A stretch of DNA of 49,558 bases from Fibrobacter sp. UBA4297 (GCF_002394865.1 NZ_DGUZ01000008.1:47294-96851); one strand, 5' to 3'. Shown: positions 16,055 to 24,835, counted from the stretch's first letter. Notes: generated by a model not told the origin, from the letters alone. Program-made: numbers and translations.

Positions 16055-18661
16055 TTACACACCCTTCTTGAACTTCTTGCTCCACCAGAGAACGATCGGA
16101 GAGCAGATGCACACAGAAGAGTAAGTACCGATAAGGATACCGAAGCACTGAACGAGACCGAAGTCGCGGATGGAAGAGCCGCCCTTAACAGCGAGAACCA
16201 CGCAAACGAAGAGCGTCGTAAGAGAGGTAATCACCGTACGGCTGAAGCACTGGTTCAAAGAGCTATTGATGGTCTGTTCGTACTTGGCAGAACCGAAGAG
16301 AGCGGTATTTTCACGGATACGGTCGAAGTTCACGATGGTATCGTTGACAGAGTAACCAATCATCGTGAGGAGCGAAGCAATCAAGGCGCCGTCGAAAGAA
16401 AGGCTGAATGCCGAGATGAAGCCGAGCGTGATGATGGTATCGTGAATAAGGCCAAGCACAGCAGCAACGCCGAAGCCAAGGCCGAGCTTACCGAATCGGA
16501 ACCACACGTAGAGAGCGATGCCGAGCCATGCGAGAATCACAGACAAAATAGCATTGAAGCGGAGTTCCTTACCGATGGTCGGACCGACAGCGTCCTTAGC
16601 CACGATTTCGCACTTCTGGTTAGCGGCTTCGAAAGCCTTAGCCATGGCGAGTTCGAAGCTCGTGTCATCACCGCGAACGCTGATCTGATAGGAATTAGCA
16701 GACGTACCGCCGAGAGAGCGGACGCGAGCACCCTGGATGCCAGCCTTGCTCAAAGCCTTGTTCAAGTCGGTTTCGTGCTTAGCGTCATCCTGATACTGGA
16801 TCGTATAGACCTGACCACCCGTGAAGTCGATACTGAAGTCAAAGCCCTTCACAGCGATGCAAGCGATACTTGCAATGATGAGAATCCAGGAGAGAACCTT
16901 GAACTTGCCACGGTTCTTCATAATCTGAAGGTTCGCATTGTTCAAAGTCTTGAAACCAGAACCGATAGAGAGCGTCGTCCTGTCGCGCTTAGCAAGTCTC
17001 CAGTCGAACACGGCTCGGGAAACCGTAATAGCGCAGAAGAGAGACGTGAGGATACCGATTGTAAGCGTAAGACCGAAACCCTTGACAGAACCTGTACCGA
17101 TTTTGTACAAAATAAGACCCGTCAAAACAGTCGTCAAGTTGGAGTCCAAGATGGCGCTGAATGCACGTTCGTAACCCTTAGCGACAGCGGCGCGAGCTGT
17201 GAGGCCGTTCTTGAGCTCTTCACGAATACGTTCGAAAATAATCACGTTCGCGTCGAGAGACATACCGACGACGAGGATGAAACCAGCAATACCCGGGAGA
17301 GTAAGCGTGGCGTTAAACACGGACATCACAGCGGCAGTCACGAGGGCGTTGATCATCACACCGATACTCGCGATGAAACCACCGAGACGGTAGTAGGCCA
17401 CCATGAACACCAAGCAGAGCAAGAGGCCGATAGCACCGGAACCGAAGCCCTGGACAATGTTTTCTTCACCGAGAGTTGCACCAACGCTACGGCTTTCGAT
17501 GATTTGCATCGGAGCTTTGAGGGCGCCAGCCTTGAGCACAACAGCGAGGCGGTTTGCTTCAGCCATGTCATCGAGACCCGTAATCTGAGCTTCGCCGTTC
17601 GGGATACGGTCGCGAATGACCGGAGCGGAGATGACCTGGTTATCGAGAACGATGGCCATCTGCTTACCGACGTTAGCAGCAGTAACAGCAGAGAACTTCT
17701 TAGGACCGATGCCACCGAACTTGAGGTTCACGGCAACTTCACCAGCGCTCATACCATCGCTTACGCGGTACGGGCGAGCATCCGTGATATCGTCACCGCC
17801 CATTTCTGCACGGCGCTTGAGGAGGTAAAGACGCTTGGCCTTGATATTTGCATCACGGCGGAGCTTTTCAAGACCGCTACCGAAAGCAAATGCAACATCG
17901 CGCGGGATGAGCTTCTGCACACCTTCCGTAGCGAGGAGCTTCTTCACCTTTTCGACGCTTTCTTCAGCAATGAAACCGCCATTGCCAAAAGAGAGGAAGA
18001 AAGAAGAAAGGGACTGTCCGACCACGTCTGCCGGAGCGGCTTCTGCAGCAGCGGTATCCTTCTTTTCTTCAGCCTTTGCAACACCACCAGCAAGGAGTTC
18101 GTCATCCGACAAGGTTTCCTTCTTCACAGAATCAGTCTTGACGGAGTCCGTCTTAGCGGAATCAGCAATGATGTCGGTCGTCTGGCGAGTGAGGTACTGG
18201 TCGATAAGGCCAACAACCTGCGTAAACTTTTCAGATTCGGCGAGGATCTTGAATTCGAGCTTAGCCGTAGAACCCACGAGAGCCTTAGCCGTAGAGTCAT
18301 CCACACCAGCCAGTTCAACGACAATGCGGTCGTCGCCAGTCGGAGAAATCTGCGGTTCAGAAAGGCCGTACTGGTCAACACGGTTACGAATAATTTCAAG
18401 AGACTGTGCCTGGATGTCCTTAATATCTTCGCCATCCTTGAGGCTAGACTTGTCGATCTGGAGAGTGATGCTCGTACCACCGGCAAGGTCCAAGCCGAAG
18501 TTGATGGACTTAGAGCCCAGTTTCGGATTTTCCTTGAGGAAGGTCTGCTTGGCTTCACCCTTCTTGGAGTGAACCTGAATAGAAGGCCATACAGTGTAGG
18601 CCGAAAGAATGATGACTGCGAGAATGATGAATTCTCGGAAGCCGAATTTATGTTTATTCAT
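16055..18661 (-). CDS. secDF: Fused protein translocase subunit SecDF
   Basis: 868 residues. The SecD half (about 1-540) has the first membrane helix, FGLDLAGGTSITLQID, the periplasmic P1 domain with an insert rich in Ala/Asp/Lys (about 165-215), and VVGMSLDANVIIFERIREEL. The SecF half (about 560-868) has DFSIDFTGGQVYTI and IGYSVNDTIVNFDRIREN. SecDF uses the proton gradient to pull secreted proteins through SecYEG. Fusion into one chain occurs in Bacteroidetes, Bacillus and relatives. The ribosome binding site AAGGGA is six bases ahead of the ATG. A 741-codon frame on the opposite strand is a shadow of this gene. Confidence 0.96.
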   Translation of the reverse strand: MNKHKFGFREFIILAVIILSAYTVWPSIQVHSKKGEAKQTFLKENPKLGSKSINFGLDLAGGTSITLQIDKSSLKDGEDIKDIQAQSLEIIRNRVDQYGLSEPQISPTGDDRIVVELAGVDDSTAKALVGSTAKLEFKILAESEKFTQVVGLIDQYLTRQTTDIIADSAKTDSVKTDSVKKETLSDDELLAGGVAKAEEKKDTAAAEAAPADVVGQSLSSFFLSFGNGGFIAEESVEKVKKLLATEGVQKLIPRDVAFAFGSGLEKLRRDANIKAKRLYLLKRRAEMGGDDITDARPYRVSDGMSAGEVAVNLKFGGIGPKKFSAVTAANVGKQMAIVLDNQVISAPVIRDRIPNGEAQITGLDDMAEANRLAVVLKAGALKAPMQIIESRSVGATLGEENIVQGFGSGAIGLLLCLVFMVAYYRLGGFIASIGVMINALVTAAVMSVFNATLTLPGIAGFILVVGMSLDANVIIFERIREELKNGLTARAAVAKGYERAFSAILDSNLTTVLTGLILYKIGTGSVKGFGLTLTIGILTSLFCAITVSRAVFDWRLAKRDRTTLSIGSGFKTLNNANLQIMKNRGKFKVLSWILIIASIACIAVKGFDFSIDFTGGQVYTIQYQDDAKHETDLNKALSKAGIQGARVRSLGGTSANSYQISVRGDDTSFELAMAKAFEAANQKCEIVAKDAVGPTIGKELRFNAILSVILAWLGIALYVWFRFGKLGLGFGVAAVLGLIHDTIITLGFISAFSLSFDGALIASLLTMIGYSVNDTIVNFDRIRENTALFGSAKYEQTINSSLNQCFSRTVITSLTTLFVCVVLAVKGGSSIRDFGLVQCFGILIGTYSSVCICSPIVLWWSKKFKKGV

Positions 18662-18681
18662 TTGTAATCCCTTAATAAGGC

Positions 18682-18707
18682 ATTATACATACTAGTTGCG
18701 GGGTCAA
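18682..18707 (-). promoter_or_regulatory. Possible secDF promoter
   Basis: Leftward, a perfect TATAAT (18682-18687) lies 14 bases after TTGACC (18702-18707). The spacing is shorter than ideal, so the -35 element is doubtful. Confidence 0.35.
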
Positions 18708-18716
18708 ATTTAGAAA

Positions 18717-18751
18717 AGTAGGAAGTAGGAAGTAGGAAGTAGGAAGTAATT
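18717..18751. repeat. Tandem heptamer repeat, AGTAGGA class
   Basis: Four perfect copies of AGTAGGA (18717-18744) and one degenerate copy. A further degenerate run (AGTAGAA, AGTAGAC, GGTAGCA) is at 18779-18799. Confidence 0.9.
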
Positions 18752-18805
18752 TTAGGCATAAAAAAGGGGGAATCAAGCAGTAGAAAGTAGACGGTAGCAC
18801 GAACT

Positions 18806-18832
18806 GTCATTTCCGCGGAGGCGGGAATCTCC
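18806..18832. repeat. Intergenic palindrome, GTCAT-stem-ATC family
   Basis: GTCAT then a stem TTCCGC/GCGGGAA around GGAG, then TCTCC. It belongs with the elements at 24758 and 37470, which share the ends GTCATT and GGGAATCTCC. Confidence 0.75.
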
Positions 18833-18915
18833 TGTCCAGAACGTAACAGATAAAACCTAAAGAGATACGAACAGTAAACGATAAGCCGCGATTATAGACC
18901 TAAAACCTGAAAAAC

Positions 18916-20175
18916 TCAACAAATTTCAAACAACGGATCCGGCTTCGCCTCGGTAATCGTAAGCGTCATTTTCTTTTTGCCAAGGGTTCGGACAATTTCC
19001 AGGCGGCCCGCGCTATAAGCAATCTCAAGCACACCGTCACGCAGCACACTTTCCCTGTTACGGAGCGCAATCAAGCCCTTCAAATACTCAAAGACAGGCG
19101 CTTTCTGCATTTCCGCAAATTTATCCCAAGGGAATGACCTGCGATTGTCCGGATCTTTACCGCCCAACATGCCGATTTCGTCACCATAATATATACAGGG
19201 AGCGCCCGGCAAAAAGAACAGAATCGCAAGCGCAAGCTTCACGCGCTGCAAATTTGAGCACGGAAGTGACGCAAGCCGAATCGTATCGTGACTCCCGAGC
19301 AAGTTCATCGGCACGCCGAAACGCCCCTTCGGGAACGCTTCACGCAAACGCTTTGCAAACTCGGCAAGTGCAATCGACTTTTCATCAAAGAGATAAGCGA
19401 GCACCGCCTTGCGCAAGGGGTAATTCATCACGCCATCAAACTGGTCGCCCTGCAACCAACGCGAAGGCTCGTCCCAAATTTCACCGACAATATAGGCATC
19501 CGGGTTAATCGCCTTGATGCGGCGGCGGAATTCCTGCCAGAAGCTATCGTCATCAATCTCGTTCGGAACATCGAGGCGCCAGCCGTCAATGCCGCGCTTC
19601 ATCCAATATTCGCCCACCGAGAAAAGGTAATCGCGCACGTCGGGATTGTCGGTATTGAACTTCGGGAGCGCGGGGTAACCCCACCAGCAATCGTAATTGG
19701 GCTTGCCCGAATACGCGTGAAGCGGCCAGCCATGCACATGGAACCAGTCCACATACGGGGAATTCTTGCCGAGTTCCATCAAGCTGTTGAACTGGAAAAA
19801 TCCGCGTGAGCAATGGTTGAACACGCCATCCAGAATCACGCGAAGCCCAAGCTTGTGCGCCTTTTTGACAAGCTTGTCAAAATCCCTGAGCGTCCCTAAA
19901 ACCGGGTCAATTTCAAAATAATCAACCGTATGGTAACGGTGATTCGAATTGCTCTTGAAAATCGGGCAAAGATAAACGGCATTCACGCCGAGCGACGCAA
20001 TGTATTCAAGTTTTTCGCAAATGCCCGCAAGGTTCCCGCCAAACATGTTTTCACGGGTTGGGAGCGTATCCCAATCCACAAACTTTCCGACCGCCTTGTA
20101 CTTTGCACTACGGCAAAAGCGGTCCGGAAAAATCTGATAGAAAACAGCGTCCTTGGTCCAATTGGGAAATGTCAT
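18916..20175 (-). CDS. GH13 alpha-amylase-family glycosidase (neopullulanase/cyclomaltodextrinase-like), cytoplasmic
   Basis: 419 residues, no signal peptide. The N-terminus DAVFYQIFPDRF is typical of the neopullulanase/cyclomaltodextrinase branch. Catalytic residues by the conserved regions: nucleophile Asp202 in GWRLDVPNE, acid/base Glu232 in VGEIWDE and Asp297 in LLGSHDT; region I is DGVFNHCSRGF. The N-terminal starch-binding domain and most of the C-terminal beta domain of the longer relatives are absent, so this is a compact catalytic core. It lies 90 bases downstream of malQ on the same strand, which supports a joint role in intracellular maltodextrin or glycogen breakdown. Exact specificity (hydrolase or transglycosylase) is open. 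Confidence 0.92.
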   Translation of the reverse strand: MTFPNWTKDAVFYQIFPDRFCRSAKYKAVGKFVDWDTLPTRENMFGGNLAGICEKLEYIASLGVNAVYLCPIFKSNSNHRYHTVDYFEIDPVLGTLRDFDKLVKKAHKLGLRVILDGVFNHCSRGFFQFNSLMELGKNSPYVDWFHVHGWPLHAYSGKPNYDCWWGYPALPKFNTDNPDVRDYLFSVGEYWMKRGIDGWRLDVPNEIDDDSFWQEFRRRIKAINPDAYIVGEIWDEPSRWLQGDQFDGVMNYPLRKAVLAYLFDEKSIALAEFAKRLREAFPKGRFGVPMNLLGSHDTIRLASLPCSNLQRVKLALAILFFLPGAPCIYYGDEIGMLGGKDPDNRRSFPWDKFAEMQKAPVFEYLKGLIALRNRESVLRDGVLEIAYSAGRLEIVRTLGKKKMTLTITEAKPDPLFEIC

Positions 20176-20185
20176 AGGAATTGTA

Positions 20186-20256
20186 AGAACTTAGAACTTA
20201 GTTGGCAGAACTTAGAATACTGCATTTTCTAAGTTCTAAGAGCGAAGCGGTCTAAG
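20186..20256. repeat. Tandem heptamer repeat, AGAACTT class, with inverted copies
   Basis: In-phase heptamers AGAACTT, AGAACTT, AGTTGGC, AGAACTT, AGAATAC (20186-20220), followed by reverse-complement copies (TTCTAAG, TTCTAAG, AGCGAAG, TCTAAG). The whole could fold as a hairpin between the two glucan genes. Confidence 0.75.
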
Positions 20257-20265
20257 ATCTACCAA

Positions 20266-22239
20266 CTATATTTTCCAAAGGGCACGGGACTTACGTTCTT
20301 CGACAAGTTTGTTAATCTCCGAAATCAAGCCCGAATTGGCGAGCAAGTCCTCAACACTGCACGGTGTGCGATATGTCCAGTTCTTGCCACCGACCGTTCC
20401 CGGAATGTTGACGCGTTCTTCCTTCGGGTCGCAATCAGAAAGCGAAGCAGAAAGTGCAAAGTAGTCCTGGATCGGCGGAATGCAGAACAAACTATTTGCA
20501 GTAAACACATGCGACAAGATGTCGTGCACCACCGGCGGCGTAAGCTTTTCAGGGGCAACGCCCGGCAAGCCCGCATGAGACCAGTAGAAGGCCCTATCAA
20601 AGTCAGGCTCTTCCCAAAGACCGCGGAGCGTCGAAGTGTCGTGGCAGCTCGTTGTGCAAACGGAGAGACGCGGGTATTCGTCCATGCTGTAGTACGGAGA
20701 ATACGGAACATTCCAGTTGCGGGCCCAGCGTTCAATGCGCAGCGACATGATGTCGAGTTTCTTGAGCACGGTCGGCACGCACGGCGGCACGGCGCCAAGG
20801 TCTTCGGCGCAAACGAGCATATCCGTTTCGTTGGCGAGTACAGACAAAAGTTTCATGGCATTCTGTTCCCAGAGTGCGTTCTGAGCCTGTTCATTTTGGC
20901 CAATCAAGTCATGCAATTTATCTTGTTCGTTCTGCGGGAGCGTAAAGAGCACCGGCTGGTTGTACCAGTACCAGTACGGGTAGAACGTATTTTCATCACC
21001 CGTCGGGATAAATACGCGATTCCAGTAGACGCGGAGCATGGAATCCTTAACTTCTTGCGGTTCGTCAAGCGAAAGAATTGCGCGTTCCGACAAGTATTCC
21101 GGTTTGATGACAAAGCGGTCGAACTTTCCCGGCAAGTTTTCGAAATACAGAGAAATAAGTCTGTCCGTTTCAGCGCCGAGGAATTCGCGCAACTGGTCCA
21201 CAGAGTAGTTCGGACGGCGCAAATATTCAAGTGTTTCACGGTAGAATCCCGCATTGCGGAGCACTTCCCACGTGAGCGGGATAGACGGCTGGAAGCGACC
21301 CAAAATGCCCGTCGATTCCTGTTCGGGAATCGCCCAAATACGGAAGAACCCGAGCACGTGGTCAATGCGGTACGCGTGATAGAACTTGCTTGCCTGCGCC
21401 AAACGGCGACGCCACCAGCCAAAGTCATCGGCTTCAAGCACGTCCCAGCGGTAAGTCGGGAAGCCCCAGTTCTGGCCACCGTAGCTGAACATGTCAGGAG
21501 GAGCGCCCGCGCGGTCAGCAAGCGAGAAGTACTTGCGGTCAAACCACACGTCGGCGCTGTCTTCGTTGATGAGGATAGGAACATCGCCCTTGAGGCGGAG
21601 TCCGAGCTTAGAAACTTCGTTCACGGCAGCGGTAAACTGACCTTCGGCAGTGTACTGCATCCAGGCTTGGAACAGCACGTCCCTGTAGTTTTTCATCCAG
21701 AGCTTATCGACATCGGCAGCGGAGGGATTCTGGAACTTTTTCCAGTCCTTCCAGCTAGCTTCGTTGTTCTGGGCCTTGAGCGTGCAATAGACGCAGTACG
21801 ACTTGACCCAGGAATTCTTGTCAATCCAGGCAAGGAGCCTCTTCGAAGTCTTCAGGACGTCATACTGGTTATCAAAAATCTTGCGGAGGATGGCGCGCTT
21901 CCATGTGGTAATGCGGTAATAGTCCACACGTTCAATGTTAGCGAACTGTTCACGAGCCTTTTCGATTTCATGTTCAAGGACTGTAGCGCCATCAACAGAC
22001 TGCACATTGATGAACACCGGATTCAAGGCAAATGCACTGCGGGCACTGTAAGGGCTCGGCTCGGTTCCGGTATCGTTTACCGGCAAAAGCTGAATGATAT
22101 TGAACCCGCAGAACTTGGCCCACTGGGCGAACGGAATCAAGTCCAGAAATTCGCCAATGCCGATGCTGTGTTTGCTGTGAAGACTGAAAAGGGGAACGGC
22201 TACGCCGGTTTGAAAGGAAGTTAAATCACCATATCGCAT
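20266..22239 (-). CDS. malQ: 4-alpha-glucanotransferase (GH77)
   Basis: 657 residues, cytoplasmic. The GH77 signatures are present: SPYSARSAFALNP near residue 62, GDVPILINEDSADVW near 218, nucleophile Asp293 in YRIDHVLGFFRIW, acid/base Glu479 in AEDLGAVPPCV, and Asp534 in SCHDTSTLRG. The enzyme (amylomaltase or disproportionating enzyme) moves glucan chains between maltodextrins. The protein lacks the long N-terminal extension of plant DPE2 and is close to the bacterial length. The ATG has only a weak GAAG ahead. The next gene downstream is the GH13 enzyme. Confidence 0.94.
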   Translation of the reverse strand: MRYGDLTSFQTGVAVPLFSLHSKHSIGIGEFLDLIPFAQWAKFCGFNIIQLLPVNDTGTEPSPYSARSAFALNPVFINVQSVDGATVLEHEIEKAREQFANIERVDYYRITTWKRAILRKIFDNQYDVLKTSKRLLAWIDKNSWVKSYCVYCTLKAQNNEASWKDWKKFQNPSAADVDKLWMKNYRDVLFQAWMQYTAEGQFTAAVNEVSKLGLRLKGDVPILINEDSADVWFDRKYFSLADRAGAPPDMFSYGGQNWGFPTYRWDVLEADDFGWWRRRLAQASKFYHAYRIDHVLGFFRIWAIPEQESTGILGRFQPSIPLTWEVLRNAGFYRETLEYLRRPNYSVDQLREFLGAETDRLISLYFENLPGKFDRFVIKPEYLSERAILSLDEPQEVKDSMLRVYWNRVFIPTGDENTFYPYWYWYNQPVLFTLPQNEQDKLHDLIGQNEQAQNALWEQNAMKLLSVLANETDMLVCAEDLGAVPPCVPTVLKKLDIMSLRIERWARNWNVPYSPYYSMDEYPRLSVCTTSCHDTSTLRGLWEEPDFDRAFYWSHAGLPGVAPEKLTPPVVHDILSHVFTANSLFCIPPIQDYFALSASLSDCDPKEERVNIPGTVGGKNWTYRTPCSVEDLLANSGLISEINKLVEERKSRALWKI

Positions 22240-22291
22240 GCTTCAAATATAACTCTAATTTTGTAAAAGAATCTTTTAAATTGCTAGCAAA

Positions 22292-22318
22292 TAAAAAAAG
22301 GCTCGGAAACCCGAGACC
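22292..22318 (-). terminator. Terminator of peptide gene 1
   Basis: Leftward: GGTCTCGG-GTTT-CCGAGCC with one bulged base, followed by seven T. It lies 30 bases after the stop of the peptide frame. Confidence 0.8.
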
Positions 22319-22348
22319 AATTTTCATCTATCCTGATCAGTTTTTTTA

Positions 22349-22411
22349 TTAAGCGCGCTTAGCGTACTTCTTAAAGCTCTTGATCAAGAGGGCGGCGAGA
22401 ATGCAATACAT
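22349..22411 (-). CDS. 20-residue hydrophobic-cationic peptide, copy 1
   Basis: The frame encodes MYCILAALLIKSFKKYAKRA. It has a hydrophobic first half (residues 1-10) and a strongly basic second half, so it should insert in or lie on a membrane. The ribosome binding site AAGGAG (22417-22422) is five bases ahead, and a consensus promoter and a terminator frame the gene. A second copy at 22616 differs at six bases in 63: five are silent third-position changes and one is Lys to Arg. That pattern means selection acts on the peptide. It is similar in size and character to type I toxin peptides such as Ibs or TisB, but no antisense RNA promoter was found. Function unknown; I do not recognise the family. 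Confidence 0.8.
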   Translation of the reverse strand: MYCILAALLIKSFKKYAKRA

Positions 22412-22438
22412 TTAGACTCCTTGTTTTTGACGGCGCCA

Positions 22439-22467
22439 ATATTAACAAAGTTTTACTAACACGTCAA
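22439..22467 (-). promoter_or_regulatory. Promoter of peptide gene 1
   Basis: Leftward TTGACG (22462-22467), 17 bases, TAATAT (22439-22444). Transcription should start near the GGCGCC box and give a leader of about 25 bases carrying the ribosome binding site. Confidence 0.82.
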
Positions 22468-22545
22468 GGTATTTTAGTATATATTTCGGCAACTTTTTTG
22501 GACATTTCGTCCATAACAAAATGCCACCCGACACTTGTCGCCCCC

Positions 22546-22575
22546 TAAAACAGCAAAGCCACGGAAAACCGTGGC
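22546..22575 (-). terminator. Terminator of peptide gene 2
   Basis: Leftward: GCCACGG-TTTT-CCGTGGC followed by TTTGCTGTTTT. It differs in sequence from the terminator of copy 1. Confidence 0.7.
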
Positions 22576-22615
22576 ATCGCGTTCGTTAGTTGGAGAGAGA
22601 GTAAACTTTTTTCGA

Positions 22616-22678
22616 TTAAGCGCGCTTTGCGTATTTCCTAAAGCTCTTAATCAAGAGGGCAGCGAGAATGCAGTACAT
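22616..22678 (-). CDS. 20-residue hydrophobic-cationic peptide, copy 2
   Basis: Encodes MYCILAALLIKSFRKYAKRA, identical to copy 1 except Arg for Lys at residue 14. Silent differences are at codons 2, 6, 10, 15 and 17. AAGGAG (22687-22692) lies eight bases ahead of the ATG. The promoter and leader (22685-22730) match those of copy 1 at 45 of 46 positions, while the flanks and terminators are unrelated. The unit therefore duplicated as promoter plus gene, or both have been held constant by selection or conversion. See copy 1 for possible roles. Confidence 0.8.
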   Translation of the reverse strand: MYCILAALLIKSFRKYAKRA

Positions 22679-22708
22679 TGTTTTGACTCCTTGTTTTTGA
22701 CGGCGCCA

Positions 22709-22737
22709 ATATTAACAAAATTTTACTAACGTTTCAA
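22709..22737 (-). promoter_or_regulatory. Promoter of peptide gene 2
   Basis: Leftward TTGAAA (22732-22737), 17 bases, TAATAT (22709-22714), with an AT-rich upstream stretch. Confidence 0.82.
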
Positions 22738-22805
22738 GGGGGAAAAATATAAATTTCGCGAAAATTTTTCGAAACCGACGCAAATGGTTCACATCTTCAA
22801 CATTG

Positions 22806-22830
22806 TCATGCCGGACACCGTTCCGGCATC
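22806..22830. repeat. Intergenic palindrome, GTCAT-stem-ATC family
   Basis: GTC, then ATGCCGGA (22808-22815) and TCCGGCAT (22822-22829) around six bases, then C. It lies between the peptide genes and batD. Confidence 0.65.
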
Positions 22831-22907
22831 GCCATTGACACGAACAAATCCGCGATTTCACCAATATATTGCAATCTCCGGGGTGGAAATTTGGTAAATT
22901 ATGGGCT

Positions 22908-24725
22908 ATGAAACGATTTTTGCTTTTATGTCTCGGTTTAACAGCATTTGTAAACGCAAAGCCATCTCTTCAAGTCGATAGCGACCGCATCGAAGCGGGT
23001 CAGACATTCAATTTGCAGTTCGTTGTTCCGATTCAGGAACTCCCGCAGGACAGAGGTGCGCTCCGCCTCGAAACACGCAACAATTTCAAGTTTCTCGGGC
23101 TCGACAGTGCCGACCAGGTGATGCGCCCGGACATGGACGATATTTTCAACTCGTTTTTCGGCGGAGGCGGAAGGCCTTACAAGGCTCGCGTCTATTCTTT
23201 TAAAGTCAGAGCCCCGAAGAAGACTGGTACGCAGGACCTCGGAACGCTCACATGGATGATTGGCGGTGAAGCCAATGTCGTGAGCAGCAAAATCCCGGTC
23301 AGCGTTCAACGTTCCTATAGCGACGACGCACTCGCCGTAAGCCTTACCCCGAGCAAAAAGTCCATTTACGAAGGTGAACAGTTCAGCGTCACCCTCAGTC
23401 TCCACACTTTTGAGCACTTCCAGGGCGGCCTCCAGGCGACCGACATGAGCACCGGTAACGATTTCATCGTCCACCGCAACGACCTCTCGAATCTGGATTT
23501 CAAGCCGGTCGAAGGTGCCCGCCGCGAAATGAAGGCATCCGCAAAATTTGCATGGCTTAGCCCGACCAAGAGCGGCACGCTCCAAATTCCGCCATTCAAG
23601 TTCAAGTACACCAAGCTCGGCGAACCCAAAGTTGTCGAAGAAAAGAAGCAAATGGGCGGCATGTCGTTCTCTAGCAGAAGCGTCAAACAGGAATCCATCG
23701 AAACGGAAACCTCCACCGCCCCGCTTTCTATTACCGTTCTCCCGCTCCCGACCGAAGGCAAGCCCAACGACTTTTCGGGCATGGTCGGTAACTACAGCTT
23801 TAGCGCTAATTTTGACCGCACAAACCTCAAGGTTGGCGAAGCATTGACGCTCGCGATCAGCATCAAGGGCGACGGCACTCCGGGCACCATCACAGACCCG
23901 AAGCTCCCCGACTTTAGCGAATTCCGCTCGGTGCCCCCCGAAAACAGCATCGACAAGAAAGTCAAGGGCAACAAGGTTGTCACCACGAAAAACATCAAGG
24001 TGTTCCTCTACCCGAAGAAAAAGGGAACCTTTGAAATACCTGCCATTACATATTCCTGGTTCAACCCCGCTAAAAAGAAGTACGAAACAGCATCGGCAGG
24101 CCCGTGGACCATCGAAGTTGAAAAGAGCGACGCCCCCGCAGAACCCGTTTATCAAGCTCCGGTTTCCGCAGGCACAGGCACTTCGACGCCAGCCGTCCAA
24201 AAGCAAGAAATTGAATTCCTCGGCAGCGACATCCGCTTTATTCACCCGATTACGGACAAGTCCGAAACGGCAGCCCCGCATAGGAGCGTGCTCTTCTGGA
24301 TTCTTTTCCTCGCAGCCATTCCATTCTACCTGATTGCAAACTTTGCCATCACGCGAAGCCGCAAGCGCAACAGCAACACGGCGCTCGTCCGCAAGGGTAA
24401 GGCAAACAAGTTGCTCAAGGAAAAGTTCGCAAACGCCCGTGCGGCCCTCAAGAGCGGCGACGGCAAGGCATTCTACGCCGCCCTCGAAAACGGTCTTATC
24501 GATTACCTCAGCAATTTGACGAACGTCGAATTCAAGGGCATGACCCGCCCGCAGATGAAGCAGGAACTTGCAAAGCGCGGCGTCAAGGAAGAAACGATTA
24601 GCGACATTGACAGTTGGCTTGAAAAATGCTCGTTTGTACGATTCGCCCCAGTCACAGCTTCAACCGAAGAACAGTCCCAAATGCTCGCAGATGTCGAAAA
24701 GCTTTGTGAGGCGCTGAAACTATAA
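22908..24725 (+). CDS. batD: BatD-like oxygen-tolerance family membrane protein
   Basis: 605 residues from the ATG at 22908, which gives the signal peptide MKRFLLLCLGLTAFVNA; the longer frame from a TTG at 22869 would bury that signal. The mature part starts PSLQVDSDRIEAGQTFNLQF and contains repeated beta-sandwich domains with GEQFSVTLSL and VGEALTLAISIKGDG. One membrane helix (VLFWILFLAAIPFYLIANF) is near residue 470, followed by a cytoplasmic C-terminal domain (FKGMTRPQMKQELAKRGV). This is the layout of BatD, which works with MoxR, BatA, BatB and BatE in aerotolerance or envelope stress in Bacteroidetes and relatives. Only batD and batE are present here. Confidence 0.85.
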   Translation: MKRFLLLCLGLTAFVNAKPSLQVDSDRIEAGQTFNLQFVVPIQELPQDRGALRLETRNNFKFLGLDSADQVMRPDMDDIFNSFFGGGGRPYKARVYSFKVRAPKKTGTQDLGTLTWMIGGEANVVSSKIPVSVQRSYSDDALAVSLTPSKKSIYEGEQFSVTLSLHTFEHFQGGLQATDMSTGNDFIVHRNDLSNLDFKPVEGARREMKASAKFAWLSPTKSGTLQIPPFKFKYTKLGEPKVVEEKKQMGGMSFSSRSVKQESIETETSTAPLSITVLPLPTEGKPNDFSGMVGNYSFSANFDRTNLKVGEALTLAISIKGDGTPGTITDPKLPDFSEFRSVPPENSIDKKVKGNKVVTTKNIKVFLYPKKKGTFEIPAITYSWFNPAKKKYETASAGPWTIEVEKSDAPAEPVYQAPVSAGTGTSTPAVQKQEIEFLGSDIRFIHPITDKSETAAPHRSVLFWILFLAAIPFYLIANFAITRSRKRNSNTALVRKGKANKLLKEKFANARAALKSGDGKAFYAALENGLIDYLSNLTNVEFKGMTRPQMKQELAKRGVKEETISDIDSWLEKCSFVRFAPVTASTEEQSQMLADVEKLCEALKL

Positions 24726-24757
24726 AAACATTGAACATGTCATTCCCGAAACAAGCT

Positions 24758-24784
24758 GTCATTCCCGCGAAAGCGGGAATCTCC
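24758..24784. repeat. Intergenic palindrome, GTCAT-stem-ATC family
   Basis: GTCATTCCCGC-GAAA-GCGGGAATCTCC, a perfect stem with a GNRA loop. A half copy (GTCATTCCCG) lies at 24739-24748. It sits between batD and batE. Confidence 0.85.
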
Positions 24785-24835
24785 AGCAAAAGAAAAACCC
24801 GAACAAGTCGGGTATGGCATTAGAAGGAAGATTTT

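Larger units (their letters stand above)
22349..22737. repeat. Tandem duplication of promoter plus peptide unit
   Basis: Unit 1 (22349-22467) and unit 2 (22616-22737) are direct repeats with a start-to-start distance of 267 bases. The noncoding leader block is the most conserved part. The 148 bases between them contain the unit 2 terminator and otherwise nothing recognised. Confidence 0.88.

Noticed and set aside
16442..18667. 741-codon open frame opposite secDF
   Set aside because: It is the antisense shadow of a clearly conserved gene; codon bias of the host makes long antisense frames common here (also at 8207-9349, 20509-22224, 22938-24281, 29375-31105, 34834-36300). No family similarity was seen in its translation.
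22535..22729. 64-codon rightward frame over peptide copy 2
   Set aside because: It is the antisense of the peptide gene and its promoter; the silent-change pattern fits the minus strand only.
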